From Burkholderiales bacterium UBA2647 (lineage in GTDB: Bacteria > Pseudomonadota > Gammaproteobacteria > Burkholderiales > Burkholderiaceae_E), in NCBI GenBank assembly GCA_002359635.1, contig DENJ01000002.1, forward strand, positions 23,934 through 37,237: DNA of 13,304 nucleotides, written 5' to 3'. Positions 1 to 7,938 of this stretch are shown one piece after another. The stretch's first letter is position 1. Each line of letters begins with the position of its first letter. Under the pieces are notes generated by a model that saw nothing but the letters and a program-made list of their open reading frames with translations, was not told where the DNA came from and did not search any database. The position numbers and the translations under genes are program-made.

Positions 1-1142
1 CCGCCGATGCACATGGTGACGACGACCCGCTTGGCGCCGCGGCGCTTGCCCTCGATCAAGGCATGACCCACCAATCGCTGACCCGACATTCCGTAGGGGT
101 GTCCGACGGCAATCGCACCACCGTTAACATTGAGCTTGTCATTGTCGATGCCAAGCGTATCGCGACAATAAAGCACCTGAACCGCGAAGGCTTCGTTGAG
201 TTCCCAAAGATCGATATCGTTAACCGACAAGCCGTGACGCTTGAGCAGTTTGGGAATCGCATACACCGGGCCGATGCCCATCTCATCAGGCTCAAGTCCT
301 GCAACCGCGAAACCAACGAAACGCCCCAAGGGCGCAAGGCCACGCTTTGAAGCAAGTGCTTCGTCCATCACGATGCAAGCGCCCGCACCGTCAGAAAATT
401 GTGAAGCATTGCCTGCTGCAATCACGCCGCCCGAGATGGCAGGTTTGATGCCTGATACCGCGTCATACGTCGTATCTGCGCGAATACCTTCGTCGCGATC
501 CACCGTGACTTCTTTGGTAACAACCATGCCAGTGACTTTGTCGACTGTTGCCATGGTGGTCGTCACAGCAATCATCTCAGCCTTGGTGAGGCCAGCGGCC
601 TGAGCCGCCGAGGCACGCTGCTGACTTTGCACGCCATACTGGTCCTGAAGCTCGCGGGCAATGTTATAGCGCTTGGCAACTTGTTCTGCGGTTTGTAGCA
701 TATTCCAGTAAATCTCTGACTTATGCTCAAGCAACCAAGGGTCGGTCATCATGTGCTTATTCATTTCGTTTTGCACACAGGAAATACTCTCGACGCCGCC
801 AGCTGCATAAACATCGCCCTCACCTGCCCGTATGCGCTGCGCGGCAAGCGCAATTGTTTGCAGGCCGCTCGAACAAAAGCGGTTAACCGTCATACCAGAA
901 ACTGTTACAGGTAATCCAGCACGGAGTGCAACCTGTCTTGCGATGTTTGCCCCCGTTGCACCCTCGGGGTTTGCACAGCCCATGATGACATCTTCGACTT
1001 CATCGGGAGCAACACCGGCGCGCTCGACAGCCGCTTTGACAGCCAAACCACCGAGTGTTGCGCCGTGAGTCATGTTGAAGGCTCCGCGCCAACTCTTTGC
1101 AAGCGGTGTTCTAGCAGTTGAAACAATCACAGCATCACGCAT
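1..1142 (-). CDS. Acetyl-CoA acyltransferase / thiolase, C-terminus cut by window edge
   Basis: This is a thiolase that cleaves 3-ketoacyl-CoA with CoA, releasing acetyl-CoA and a shortened acyl-CoA, the last step of cytosolic beta-oxidation. Reading the minus strand gives 380 complete codons with no stop, so the gene runs off the left edge. All catalytic elements are present at canonical positions: nucleophile Cys90 in NRFCSSG, NEAFA at 316-320, His348 in GHPYGMSG, and second Cys378 in TMCIGG. Only about 12-18 residues should be missing against the usual 391-399. The start is ATG 1142; AAGGAG lies 7 nt upstream, and an adjacent ATG at 1145 is only 4 nt from it. The gene begins 78 bp after the fused hydratase/dehydrogenase stop on the same strand, so the two probably share a transcript. 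The degradative (FadA-like) role is inferred from that neighbour; a biosynthetic acetoacetyl-CoA thiolase is less likely. Confidence 0.95.
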   Translation of the reverse strand, partial: MRDAVIVSTARTPLAKSWRGAFNMTHGATLGGLAVKAAVERAGVAPDEVEDVIMGCANPEGATGANIARQVALRAGLPVTVSGMTVNRFCSSGLQTIALAAQRIRAGEGDVYAAGGVESISCVQNEMNKHMMTDPWLLEHKSEIYWNMLQTAEQVAKRYNIARELQDQYGVQSQQRASAAQAAGLTKAEMIAVTTTMATVDKVTGMVVTKEVTVDRDEGIRADTTYDAVSGIKPAISGGVIAAGNASQFSDGAGACIVMDEALASKRGLAPLGRFVGFAVAGLEPDEMGIGPVYAIPKLLKRHGLSVNDIDLWELNEAFAVQVLYCRDTLGIDNDKLNVNGGAIAVGHPYGMSGQRLVGHALIEGKRRGAKRVVVTMCIG

Positions 1143-1220
1143 CATGATTCTCCTTGGGATTATGAGCCTTGGCGATCACCGGAGTCATCCGGCAAAGCGT
1201 CAAGGCAATTGTTCAACAAA

Positions 1221-3314
1221 TTAGGATTGAAAACCTTTGCCTTCTTGGGCAAGGCGGGACAGCAGGGGCGCCGGTGTCCAAAACTCGGGCGCCGCGTGGG
1301 GGTTGCTTGCAAACTGATGCATGCTTTGGACCACATTGAATAACCCTACGGTGTCGGCATAACACATCGGCCCGCCTCTAAATGCTGGAAAACCGTAACC
1401 CGTCATATAAACAATATCGATATCAGAGGCTCTGAGCGCAATCCCCTCTTCAAGAATCTTTGCTGCCTCGTTAACGAGGGCGAAAATCAAGCGATGGACG
1501 ATCTCATCGTTTGAAATTTTGCGCGGCTTCAAGCCCAATGACTCGCGATGCTTGACAATCAAATCATCGACGATCGGATCGGGAAGCGCATCGCGCTTAC
1601 CGGGCACGTACTGATACCAGCCCTTGCCGGTCTTTTGACCAAAGCGCCCGAGCTCACAAAGTTTGTCTGCAATCTTCGGGTACTTCATGTCGGGTCGCTC
1701 AATATAGCGACGTTTGCGGATATACCAACCCACATCGTTGCCGGCAAGGTCAGCCATTCTGAAGGGCCCCATCGCCATACCCCAACTCTCAAGCGCTTTA
1801 TCGACCTGCGCCGGCGTACATCCTTCCTCAAGCAAAAGCAGACCCTGACGCGAATATTGCTCGATCATTCGGTTGCCGATAAAGCCGTCGCAAACACCAG
1901 AAACCACCGCAGTCTTTTTGATCGTCTTAGCAAGCTTCATCGTTGTCGCCAGGACATCCTTGGCGGTTTCCTTGCCACGCACGACCTCAAGCAGTCGCAT
2001 GACGTTTGCCGGACTGAAAAAGTGAGTGCCGATCACATCTTGCGGACGCTTGGTGAAGGCTGCAATCTTATCGACGTCGAGGGTCGACGTGTTAGTCGCG
2101 AGAATGGCGCCTTGCTTCATCACACTGTCGAGTTGGGTAAAGACCTGCTCTTTGACCGCCATGTCTTCGTAGACCGCTTCAATAACCATATCGCAGGCTG
2201 CAAGACCAGCATAAGACATCGTCGGCTGAATCAATGCCATCCGCTGCTCAACTTCCTCGGCCTTCAGTTTGCCCTTCTTCGCACTGTTCTCGTAATTGGT
2301 GCGGATGGTTTTCATGCCCTTGTCAAGCGCCTCCTGGGTGGTTTCAAGCATGACCACCGGAATCCCGACGTTGACAAAATTCATGGTGATGCCGCCACCC
2401 ATCGTGCCCGCACCGATCACCGCGACCTTGGTCACAGGCCTTGCTTGCACGTCATCGCCAATGTCAGGAATCTTAGAGGCAGCGCGTTCGGCAAAAAACA
2501 AATGCCTGAGCGCGCGTGACTCATCGGAAGCCATTAACTCCATGAACAAGTCACGCTCACGTCTTAGACCTTGTTCAAAGGGCAAGTTCACCGACGCGGC
2601 AACAGCCTCAAGGCAATTCATCGGCGCGGGATAGCCCTTGCTCATGGCCTTGACGGTGTTGCGAGCAAATTGCAAATAGCCCTCAGCCTGTGGATCTTTC
2701 ATCGGGATGTCGCGGACCAAAGGTTTCTTGCCGCCGTTGGCAACAACCTTTTCCGCCAAAGCAACCGCTGGCGCAAGAGGATCACCTTCGACGATCTCGT
2801 CAAAAAGCTTGGTGCCGGCAAAACGCTCGCTCATCACCGTCGTGCCTGAGACGATCATATTTAGCGCGTGCTGCAGGCCGATCACGCGGGGAAGCCTCTG
2901 GGTGCCACCCGCACCCGGCAGTAAGCCGAGCTTGACTTCGGGCAGGGCAACCTGGGTGCCTTTCGCGCAGACCCGATAATGGCAGCCGAGGGCCAATTCA
3001 AGACCACCGCCCATCACCACCGAATGAATCGCCGCTACAACCGGCTTTGCCGACTGTTCTACATAACGTATCACAGCGTGCAAACTGGGCTCCATGCCCG
3101 CTTTGGCTGTACCAAATTCACGGATATCGGCACCGCCCGAAAAGGCTTTGCCGAGACCTGTCAGCACGATCGCTTTGACAGCATCGTCTGCGTTCGCTTG
3201 ATTTAACCCATTGACAATCCCCAAGCGATTGTTATAACCCAGGCCATTTACTGGCGGGTTGTCCATCGAGATGATCGCAATGTTTCCTCGAACTTCGTAG
3301 CGTGCTCCAGCCAT
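1221..3314 (-). CDS. Fused enoyl-CoA hydratase / 3-hydroxyacyl-CoA dehydrogenase (FadB/FadJ-type alpha subunit)
   Basis: This 697-residue bifunctional enzyme hydrates trans-2-enoyl-CoA and oxidises the 3-hydroxyacyl-CoA with NAD+, the middle two steps of beta-oxidation. The crotonase domain (about 1-190) has the oxyanion-hole segments FSGGADI near 59-65 and MGGGLELALG at 101-110. Glu106 and Glu126 are 20 residues apart, as are Glu119/Glu139 of E. coli FadB. The Rossmann domain begins near 296 with VAVIGAGTMGGG. The catalytic pair is His431 in THFFSPA and Glu443, 12 residues later as in FadB His450/Glu462. Two dehydrogenase C-terminal domains follow, one from about 478 (GFIGNRM) and one from about 603 to the end. 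The length is near the 700-residue peroxisomal-MFE1-like form and below the 729 of E. coli FadB. GGAGAAGA precedes ATG 3314. The thiolase downstream is the likely partner subunit; a third, isomerase activity cannot be judged from sequence. Confidence 0.95.
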   Translation of the reverse strand: MAGARYEVRGNIAIISMDNPPVNGLGYNNRLGIVNGLNQANADDAVKAIVLTGLGKAFSGGADIREFGTAKAGMEPSLHAVIRYVEQSAKPVVAAIHSVVMGGGLELALGCHYRVCAKGTQVALPEVKLGLLPGAGGTQRLPRVIGLQHALNMIVSGTTVMSERFAGTKLFDEIVEGDPLAPAVALAEKVVANGGKKPLVRDIPMKDPQAEGYLQFARNTVKAMSKGYPAPMNCLEAVAASVNLPFEQGLRRERDLFMELMASDESRALRHLFFAERAASKIPDIGDDVQARPVTKVAVIGAGTMGGGITMNFVNVGIPVVMLETTQEALDKGMKTIRTNYENSAKKGKLKAEEVEQRMALIQPTMSYAGLAACDMVIEAVYEDMAVKEQVFTQLDSVMKQGAILATNTSTLDVDKIAAFTKRPQDVIGTHFFSPANVMRLLEVVRGKETAKDVLATTMKLAKTIKKTAVVSGVCDGFIGNRMIEQYSRQGLLLLEEGCTPAQVDKALESWGMAMGPFRMADLAGNDVGWYIRKRRYIERPDMKYPKIADKLCELGRFGQKTGKGWYQYVPGKRDALPDPIVDDLIVKHRESLGLKPRKISNDEIVHRLIFALVNEAAKILEEGIALRASDIDIVYMTGYGFPAFRGGPMCYADTVGLFNVVQSMHQFASNPHAAPEFWTPAPLLSRLAQEGKGFQS

Positions 3315-3336
3315 TTCTTCTCCCTGGTCAATAAAT

Positions 3337-3349
3337 TGCCTCGAAGGCA
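3337..3349 (-). promoter_or_regulatory. Small hairpin in the leader of the hydratase/dehydrogenase gene
   Basis: An inverted repeat TGCCT-CGA-AGGCA (plus-strand reading) lies 22 bp before the start codon of the fused beta-oxidation enzyme. In minus-strand RNA it reads UGCCUUCGAGGCA, which can fold as 5 bp around a 3-nt loop or 4 bp around a UUCG-like loop. No U-run follows, so it is not a convincing terminator. It could stabilise a processed 5' end or be chance. Confidence 0.25.
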
Positions 3350-3423
3350 GTAGGTCTAGTCAAAGTACCTTGAGTGTAATCGAGCGCCTCAATGCGAACG
3401 CAAAACGTCGTCACCTGGACGTC

Positions 3424-3498
3424 ATGCGTGCCAGGCAAGTCGCCATGCGTTCGTTGCAAGTCCCGATGCAAGCCTCAATGCGTTCCGGGCAAGTGGTA
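3424..3498. repeat. Degenerate 21-bp tandem repeat at the ligase 3' end
   Basis: Four units start with ATGC at 3424, 3445, 3466 and 3478. Three are full 21-bp copies and the third is cut to 12 bp. Units 1 and 2 agree at 15 of 21 bases and units 1 and 4 at 16 of 21 by eye; the most conserved parts are ATGCGT and GCAAGT. Unit 4 overlaps the last codons and stop of the acyl-CoA ligase. On the minus strand the repeated codons are those for a LPGTH-like tail, so the ligase terminus seems to have been copied into the intergenic region and then diverged. An 11-bp piece, GCCTCAATGCG, recurs at 3386 and 3472. Confidence 0.6.
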
Positions 3499-5145
3499 GC
3501 CCGCAAATTGCTCACGCAACCTCGTCTTAAGAATCTTCCCTGTGGCACCGAGTGGAATGCTGTCAACGAACTGCACGTCGTCGGGGATCCACCATTTCGC
3601 GACCTTGCCCTGATAAAAGCGAATCATGTCCTCACGCGTCAGATCAGCGCCGGGCCGCTTAACCACCACCAGCAAGGGCCGCTCGTCCCACTTCGGATGA
3701 GCCACGCCAATCACCGCGGCTTGTATAACCGCGGGATGCGCAACAGCAAGATTTTCCAGATCAATCGAGCTGATCCACTCCCCGCCCGATTTGATCACAT
3801 CTTTGCTGCGGTCGGTGATTTGCATGTAACCGTCTTCATCAATCGTTGCCACATCGCCGGTTGGAAACCATGTGCGTCCCTGGGCATCGGCAATAAGCGG
3901 ATCACCACCCTCGCCCTTAAAGTAAGACTGGATAACCCAGGGCCCGCGCACCAGCAGGTTACCGTAGCTTGTGCCATCCCAGGGTAGATCTTCAAATTGG
4001 TCATTGACAATTTTCATATCAATGCCGTAAATCACATGGCCTTGTTTTTCGAGCAACTTTTGCTGCTGGAGCACGCTGAGCTTATTGTGTTTTGATTGCA
4101 GTTGCGCCAAGGTTCCCAGCGGCGACAGTTCGGTCATGCCCCAAGCATGAATCACCTCGACGTAGTAAAAGTCTCTAAAGGTTTCGATCATCGCTGGTGG
4201 ACAGGCAGAACCACCAATCACCGTGCGCCGGAAGGTTGAGAACTTGCATAAATGGTCTTTGACATAGGCAAGCAAGCCCTGCCAAACGGTAGGCACACCC
4301 GCCGAGAAGGTCACCCCCTCTGATTCAAAGAGCTCGTAAAGGCTCTTGCCGTCAAGTTGAGCACCCGGAAAAACAAGCTTGGCACCGACCAAAGGTGCCG
4401 CGTAGGGAATGCCCCATGCATTCACATGAAACATCGGTACCACGGGCAGGACCACATCCTTGGCAGATAGCCTCATGGCATCGGGCAAGCTCGCCGCGTA
4501 GGCATGCAAAACCGTCGAACGATGTGCGTAGAGCGCTCCTTTGGGGTTACCCGTTGTGCCCGAGGTGTAACAAAGTCCTACCGCGCTTCGCTCGTCGAAT
4601 TCGGGCCACTGCCAATCCTTGCGCCCCTCGGCGAGTAATTGCTCGTAGCAAAGCAGCGCTAAGCCTGTGTTTTCGGGCATCCGATCTGCGTCGCACATCG
4701 CAACCCAGGTCTTCACCGTCGGGCAATGCGGTGCGATGGCCTCGATAATCGGCAAAAAACTAAGATCAAAGCAAAGCATCTTGTCTTCGGCATGATTCAC
4801 GATCCAGGCAATTTGCTCAGGATGCAAGCGCGGGTTGATGGTATGCACCACGGAGCCCTTGCCACCCACGGCGTAGTAAACCTCCATATGGCGGTAACCA
4901 TTCCAGGCCAAAGTGCCGACGCGCTCGCCCATCTCAATGCCGCGCGCCTCAAGCGCGCTGGCGAGTTGGCGCATACGCGCTTCGGCGTCACGGTAGGTGT
5001 AACGATGAATATCGCCCTCGAGGCGACGCGATACGATCTCGGTCGTCGGAAAATGTCGCGCCGCATGCTGCATGAATGACGAAATCAGCAAGGGCATGTC
5101 CATCATCTGGCCACGTAAAGGACTTTGCACGGCAGGGTCTCCCAT
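3475..5145 (-). CDS. AMP-forming acyl-CoA ligase (long-chain fatty acid / DmdB-like subgroup)
   Basis: The protein activates a carboxylic acid to its CoA thioester through an acyl-adenylate. From ATG 5145 it has 556 residues, normal for the ANL superfamily. Motifs: P-loop YTSGTTGNPKGA at 193-204, WGMTELSP at 335-342, the TGD aspartate Asp431, the hinge region DRSKDVIKSGGEWIS at 445-459, and catalytic Lys537 in GATGK. The N-terminal MMDMPLLISS and overall style recall Burkholderiales ligases annotated either as long-chain fatty acid ligase or as 3-methylthiopropionyl-CoA ligase (DmdB), so the substrate is uncertain. The frame is open upstream to an ATG at 5310, but that would run into selO and adds 55 residues with no family counterpart, so 5145 is preferred despite a weak ribosome site. 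The downstream beta-oxidation genes fit fatty acid use. Confidence 0.93.
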   Translation of the reverse strand: MGDPAVQSPLRGQMMDMPLLISSFMQHAARHFPTTEIVSRRLEGDIHRYTYRDAEARMRQLASALEARGIEMGERVGTLAWNGYRHMEVYYAVGGKGSVVHTINPRLHPEQIAWIVNHAEDKMLCFDLSFLPIIEAIAPHCPTVKTWVAMCDADRMPENTGLALLCYEQLLAEGRKDWQWPEFDERSAVGLCYTSGTTGNPKGALYAHRSTVLHAYAASLPDAMRLSAKDVVLPVVPMFHVNAWGIPYAAPLVGAKLVFPGAQLDGKSLYELFESEGVTFSAGVPTVWQGLLAYVKDHLCKFSTFRRTVIGGSACPPAMIETFRDFYYVEVIHAWGMTELSPLGTLAQLQSKHNKLSVLQQQKLLEKQGHVIYGIDMKIVNDQFEDLPWDGTSYGNLLVRGPWVIQSYFKGEGGDPLIADAQGRTWFPTGDVATIDEDGYMQITDRSKDVIKSGGEWISSIDLENLAVAHPAVIQAAVIGVAHPKWDERPLLVVVKRPGADLTREDMIRFYQGKVAKWWIPDDVQFVDSIPLGATGKILKTRLREQFAGYHLPGTH

Positions 5146-5182
5146 TAGTCTTGATGCTAGCCTTCTAGAATAGCGAAGCTTT
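5146..5182. other. 37-bp divergent gap between acyl-CoA ligase and selO
   Basis: The two start codons are back to back here. The gap contains the 8-bp palindrome TTCTAGAA (5163-5170) and a TAGAAT hexamer (5164-5169) that could serve as a plus-strand -10; its minus-strand complement includes TATTCT. I see no good -35 partner in either direction. Thirty-seven bp is too short for two separate full promoters, so either promoter elements lie inside the opposing genes or one start is misplaced. Confidence 0.4.
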
Positions 5183-6883
5183 ATGTACTTAGCCGAATCC
5201 TCGGATAAGCGAACTGTTTTTGAGGCGGCGATTGCATTGAAAAACGAATCAGACAAGCTCAAATTCGAACCAGCCCCCGTGCATTTGAGCTGGGGACAGC
5301 GATTCGTCAATGACTTCGGAGCTTTTCCCGTGGCCTACCGTAAGGTCAGGGCGGAAGCACTCTATGAGCCGCAACGGCTTTGCCTAAGCGAAGCGGCAGC
5401 CGCCTGCCTCGGCATCAGGGCCGAGGATTTTGATCGTGATGGCCAGCGCTTCGAAGCCTGTTTCGCACAAGGTCAGGTCAACCAAGGCAGTGAAGGTCCG
5501 GCCCCGATTGCAACCGTCTATGCAGGCCACCAATTTGGCGTCTGGGCGGGACAACTTGGTGACGGTCGGGCCTTGCTCTTAGGTGATTTGCCCAGCCAGG
5601 CCAAGGCCAGGGATTGGGGCTTTGATGACGCAGACGCGATCGAGTTGGGCGACCGCGTTGAGGTTCAGCTCAAAGGTTCAGGACAAACACCCTACTCTCG
5701 CATGGGAGATGGGCGAGCCGTCTTGCGTAGTTCGGTTCGTGAGTTTTTAGGATCGGAAGCGATGATCGGCCTGGGTATCCCAAGTACCCGGGCCTTGTGT
5801 TTGTATGGCTCCGACGACCCGGTATTCCGCGAGACCACAGAAACAGCAGCCATCGTGACGAGGCTTGCACCATCGTTTTTGCGCTTTGGTCATGTTGAAT
5901 TTTTCGCCCATTTTCAACATCATGAGGCGCTCAATCACCTGCTGCTGATGCTCGCTTGCAGACACTATCCTCAAGTCCTTGAAAGCAGCGGCGAATACAA
6001 CAACCTGCCGCATGACGATCAGATCAAGCTGAAACTGCTCAAGTCAATTGCCAGGCGGACCGGCGATCTCATTGCCCGCTGGCAAGCCGTTGGTTTTTGT
6101 CACGGTGTCATGAACACCGACAATATGAGCCTGCTCGGTTTAACCATCGACTATGGCCCTTTCGGATTTCTCGATCAATACGACGAAGCCCATGTTTGCA
6201 ACCATTCGGACCATCAAGGTCGCTATCGATATGATAACCAAGCAGCCGTTGGCGCATGGAACTGCAGAGCGCTAGCGCTCGCGTTTCGATCTGTTCTTGG
6301 CGAAGAGGCGGCCCTGTGCCTGCCAGAAAGCTTGCAGGCCTACCGCGAGGCCTTCGAGGCACGCTGGCTGGAGCGCTTTGCCGCGAAGTTCGGCTTGCTG
6401 CCCACCGGTGATCATGATTGCCAACAGGCACCGATTAGGGAATTCTTGGCGCAAAGCATGCAGATGCTGCAGCACTGTAGGCCGGACTTCACCTTGTTTT
6501 TTCGCAAGCTGAGCGTGCAGCCGATCAGCCCGGTCCACAACCCTGCTGAACTGCGCGACATGATGCTCGACCCCCCAGCCTTCGACCTTTGGTGGGATGC
6601 ATACCGTGAGTTGGCTCAGGAGCAAATCCGCAAACTTGGCTGGGATGCAGCACAGCGACAAGCGATGATGCTTGCCGTGAATCCAAAATATATACTCCGT
6701 AATCATCTTGCTGAGCTTGCGATTCGACGCGCCAGGGGCGATCATGGACGCGCAGACGCCGATGAAATCGCGCGACTGCTCAAGGTTTTAGCCAAGCCTT
6801 ACGACGAACAACCCGAGTACGACAGCTATGCCGCTGAACCGCCGCAGTGGGCAAGACAGTTAAGCGTGAGCTGCTCCTCATAA
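5183..6883 (+). CDS. selO: Protein adenylyltransferase SelO (YdiU family)
   Basis: SelO is a pseudokinase-fold enzyme that transfers AMP from ATP to Ser, Thr or Tyr of target proteins and is linked to redox homeostasis. The 566-residue product carries the family signatures: GHQFGVWAGQLGDGRA near 115-130, QLKGSGQTPYSRMGDGRAVLR at 162-182 with the ATP-binding Lys164, RFGH near 234-237, HGVMNTDNMS at 307-316 and DYGPFGFLD at 323-331. Asp313, Asn314 and Asp323 keep the spacing of the catalytic and metal ligands Asp252, Asn253 and Asp262 described for the Pseudomonas enzyme. The C-terminus is SVSCSS; Cys564 occupies the place of the selenocysteine of animal SelO. The conserved domain begins only near residue 35, and ATG 5183 has no clear ribosome site, so TTG 5237 (GAGG upstream) or GTG 5279 are alternative starts. 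It is followed after 51 bp by msrB. Confidence 0.95.
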   Translation: MYLAESSDKRTVFEAAIALKNESDKLKFEPAPVHLSWGQRFVNDFGAFPVAYRKVRAEALYEPQRLCLSEAAAACLGIRAEDFDRDGQRFEACFAQGQVNQGSEGPAPIATVYAGHQFGVWAGQLGDGRALLLGDLPSQAKARDWGFDDADAIELGDRVEVQLKGSGQTPYSRMGDGRAVLRSSVREFLGSEAMIGLGIPSTRALCLYGSDDPVFRETTETAAIVTRLAPSFLRFGHVEFFAHFQHHEALNHLLLMLACRHYPQVLESSGEYNNLPHDDQIKLKLLKSIARRTGDLIARWQAVGFCHGVMNTDNMSLLGLTIDYGPFGFLDQYDEAHVCNHSDHQGRYRYDNQAAVGAWNCRALALAFRSVLGEEAALCLPESLQAYREAFEARWLERFAAKFGLLPTGDHDCQQAPIREFLAQSMQMLQHCRPDFTLFFRKLSVQPISPVHNPAELRDMMLDPPAFDLWWDAYRELAQEQIRKLGWDAAQRQAMMLAVNPKYILRNHLAELAIRRARGDHGRADADEIARLLKVLAKPYDEQPEYDSYAAEPPQWARQLSVSCSS

Positions 6884-6934
6884 TCAATACAGGCGCCCAG
6901 CGCGTTTTAGATATCATTGTTTTGGAGAGCATCC

Positions 6935-7378
6935 ATGGAGAATCAGCTTCATCAGAAAGCAACACCAAGCGATGCGGAGCTCAAGAAAAAGCTCAGCACG
7001 ATGCAGTATCAAGTGACGAGATGCAGTGCCACCGAACCGCCGTTTAGCGGTACGTACTGGAATCACAAGGCAAAAGGTGAGTACGCATGTATTTGCTGCT
7101 CAACACCTTTGTTTTCATCGGAGGATAAGTTCGACTCCGGCAGTGGCTGGCCGAGTTACTTTCAGCCGATCAAAAAAGCTTGCATCAGCTACATCAAAGA
7201 CCTGAGTTATGGCATGGAGCGGATCGAGGTTAAGTGTTCGCACTGCGATGCCCACCTTGGCCATGTTTTTGACGATGGACCCGCACCCACGGGTTTGCGC
7301 TATTGTATTAACTCAGCCGCACTCCGCTTTGACGCTAAGACACCGGCGCGTTCTGACTTTGACGGAAAGATTTCGTGA
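6935..7378 (+). CDS. msrB: Peptide-methionine (R)-S-oxide reductase MsrB
   Basis: MsrB reduces the R epimer of methionine sulfoxide in proteins, repairing oxidative damage in the cytosol. The 147 residues form a single MsrB domain without an MsrA fusion or signal peptide. Visible elements: ATEPPFSGTYW near 32-42, zinc ligands Cys52/Cys55 and Cys101/Cys104, SGSGWPSYF at 68-76, HLGHVFDDGP at 107-116, and catalytic Cys124 in RYCINSAALRF. The frequent recycling cysteine in the SGCGWPS loop is Ser70 here. ATG 6935 is chosen because GGAG stands 7 nt upstream; an in-frame TTG at 6917 would add six residues. The stop TGA overlaps the GTG start of yciB, implying translational coupling. Position after selO suggests shared function in oxidative stress. 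Confidence 0.95.
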   Translation: MENQLHQKATPSDAELKKKLSTMQYQVTRCSATEPPFSGTYWNHKAKGEYACICCSTPLFSSEDKFDSGSGWPSYFQPIKKACISYIKDLSYGMERIEVKCSHCDAHLGHVFDDGPAPTGLRYCINSAALRFDAKTPARSDFDGKIS

Positions 7379-7938
7379 AATTTTTGTTTGAATTTTTGCC
7401 GATTGTTTTATTTTTTGGAGCTTATCAGCTCTGGGGAATCGAAACAGCCACCGGGGTCGCGATTGTTGCATCGATTGTCCAGATCGCATGGCTTAAATTA
7501 AGCAGGTTGCCCGTTAGCGGCATGCAATGGTTTTCGCTGGGGATTATCGTGGTTTTCGGAGGCCTCACTTTATGGCTTCATGATCCCTGGTTTATCAAAT
7601 TGAAACCTACGGTTCTCAATTTGGGATTTGCGCTTGTCCTGTTGATCGCACATTTGGGATTTCGAAAAAACCTGATTCAAAGCCTGATGGGTGAGCAAGT
7701 GCGCATGGACAAGCAACGTTGGAATCAATTACTTTGGGCATGGTCGGCCTTTTTTGTGATGATGGCTGCAGTCAATTGGTGGGTTGCCTCAAATTTCAGC
7801 GAAGCAATCTGGGTGCAGTTCAAGCTGTTTGGATTTCTTGGCTTATTTTTTCTCTTTGCCATCGCTCAAGGCCTTTGGATCAGTCGGCATGCCGAAATGA
7901 TTGAAGAAGGCGACAAGGAGCTTCGCCATGGTCCTTAA
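7375..7938 (+). CDS. yciB: Inner-membrane septation/envelope protein YciB (intracellular septation protein A)
   Basis: The 187-residue product is strongly hydrophobic, with membrane segments near 3-19, 24-41, 52-67, 78-96, 118-138 and 147-168 by eye, and a charged C-terminal tail. Family features include the MKFLFEFLPIVLFF opening, the FIKLKPTVLN stretch near 73-82, MGEQVRMD near 105-112 and the WVQFKLFG region near 146-153. YciB proteins sit in the inner membrane and have been tied to septation and cell-envelope synthesis; the exact activity is not known. The start is GTG 7375, overlapping the msrB stop as GTGA, with GGAAAG just upstream. An N-terminus at this position matches the family, so the unusual start codon is credible. 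bolA follows directly. Confidence 0.93.
   Translation: MKFLFEFLPIVLFFGAYQLWGIETATGVAIVASIVQIAWLKLSRLPVSGMQWFSLGIIVVFGGLTLWLHDPWFIKLKPTVLNLGFALVLLIAHLGFRKNLIQSLMGEQVRMDKQRWNQLLWAWSAFFVMMAAVNWWVASNFSEAIWVQFKLFGFLGLFFLFAIAQGLWISRHAEMIEEGDKELRHGP

Noticed and set aside
1179..1192. Palindrome CCGGA-GTCA-TCCGG between the fused enzyme and the thiolase
   Set aside because: A 5-bp stem with no T-run and no second copy; too short to call a terminator or operator.
1548..2519. A 323-codon plus-strand open frame opposite the fused beta-oxidation gene
   Set aside because: It lies wholly antisense to a gene with intact catalytic motifs, its product is rich in His/Arg in the manner of a mirror frame, and it shows no recognisable domain.
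3370..3987. A 205-codon plus-strand open frame over the intergenic repeats and the ligase 3' end
   Set aside because: Most of it is antisense to conserved ligase codons, and it has no recognisable domain or ribosome site.
6272..6745. A 157-codon minus-strand open frame inside selO
   Set aside because: It is antisense to conserved SelO sequence and has no recognisable domain.
6860..6883. Selenocysteine at the SelO C-terminus
   Set aside because: The codon is TGC (cysteine) and no in-frame TGA precedes the final TAA; bacterial SelO normally has Cys here.
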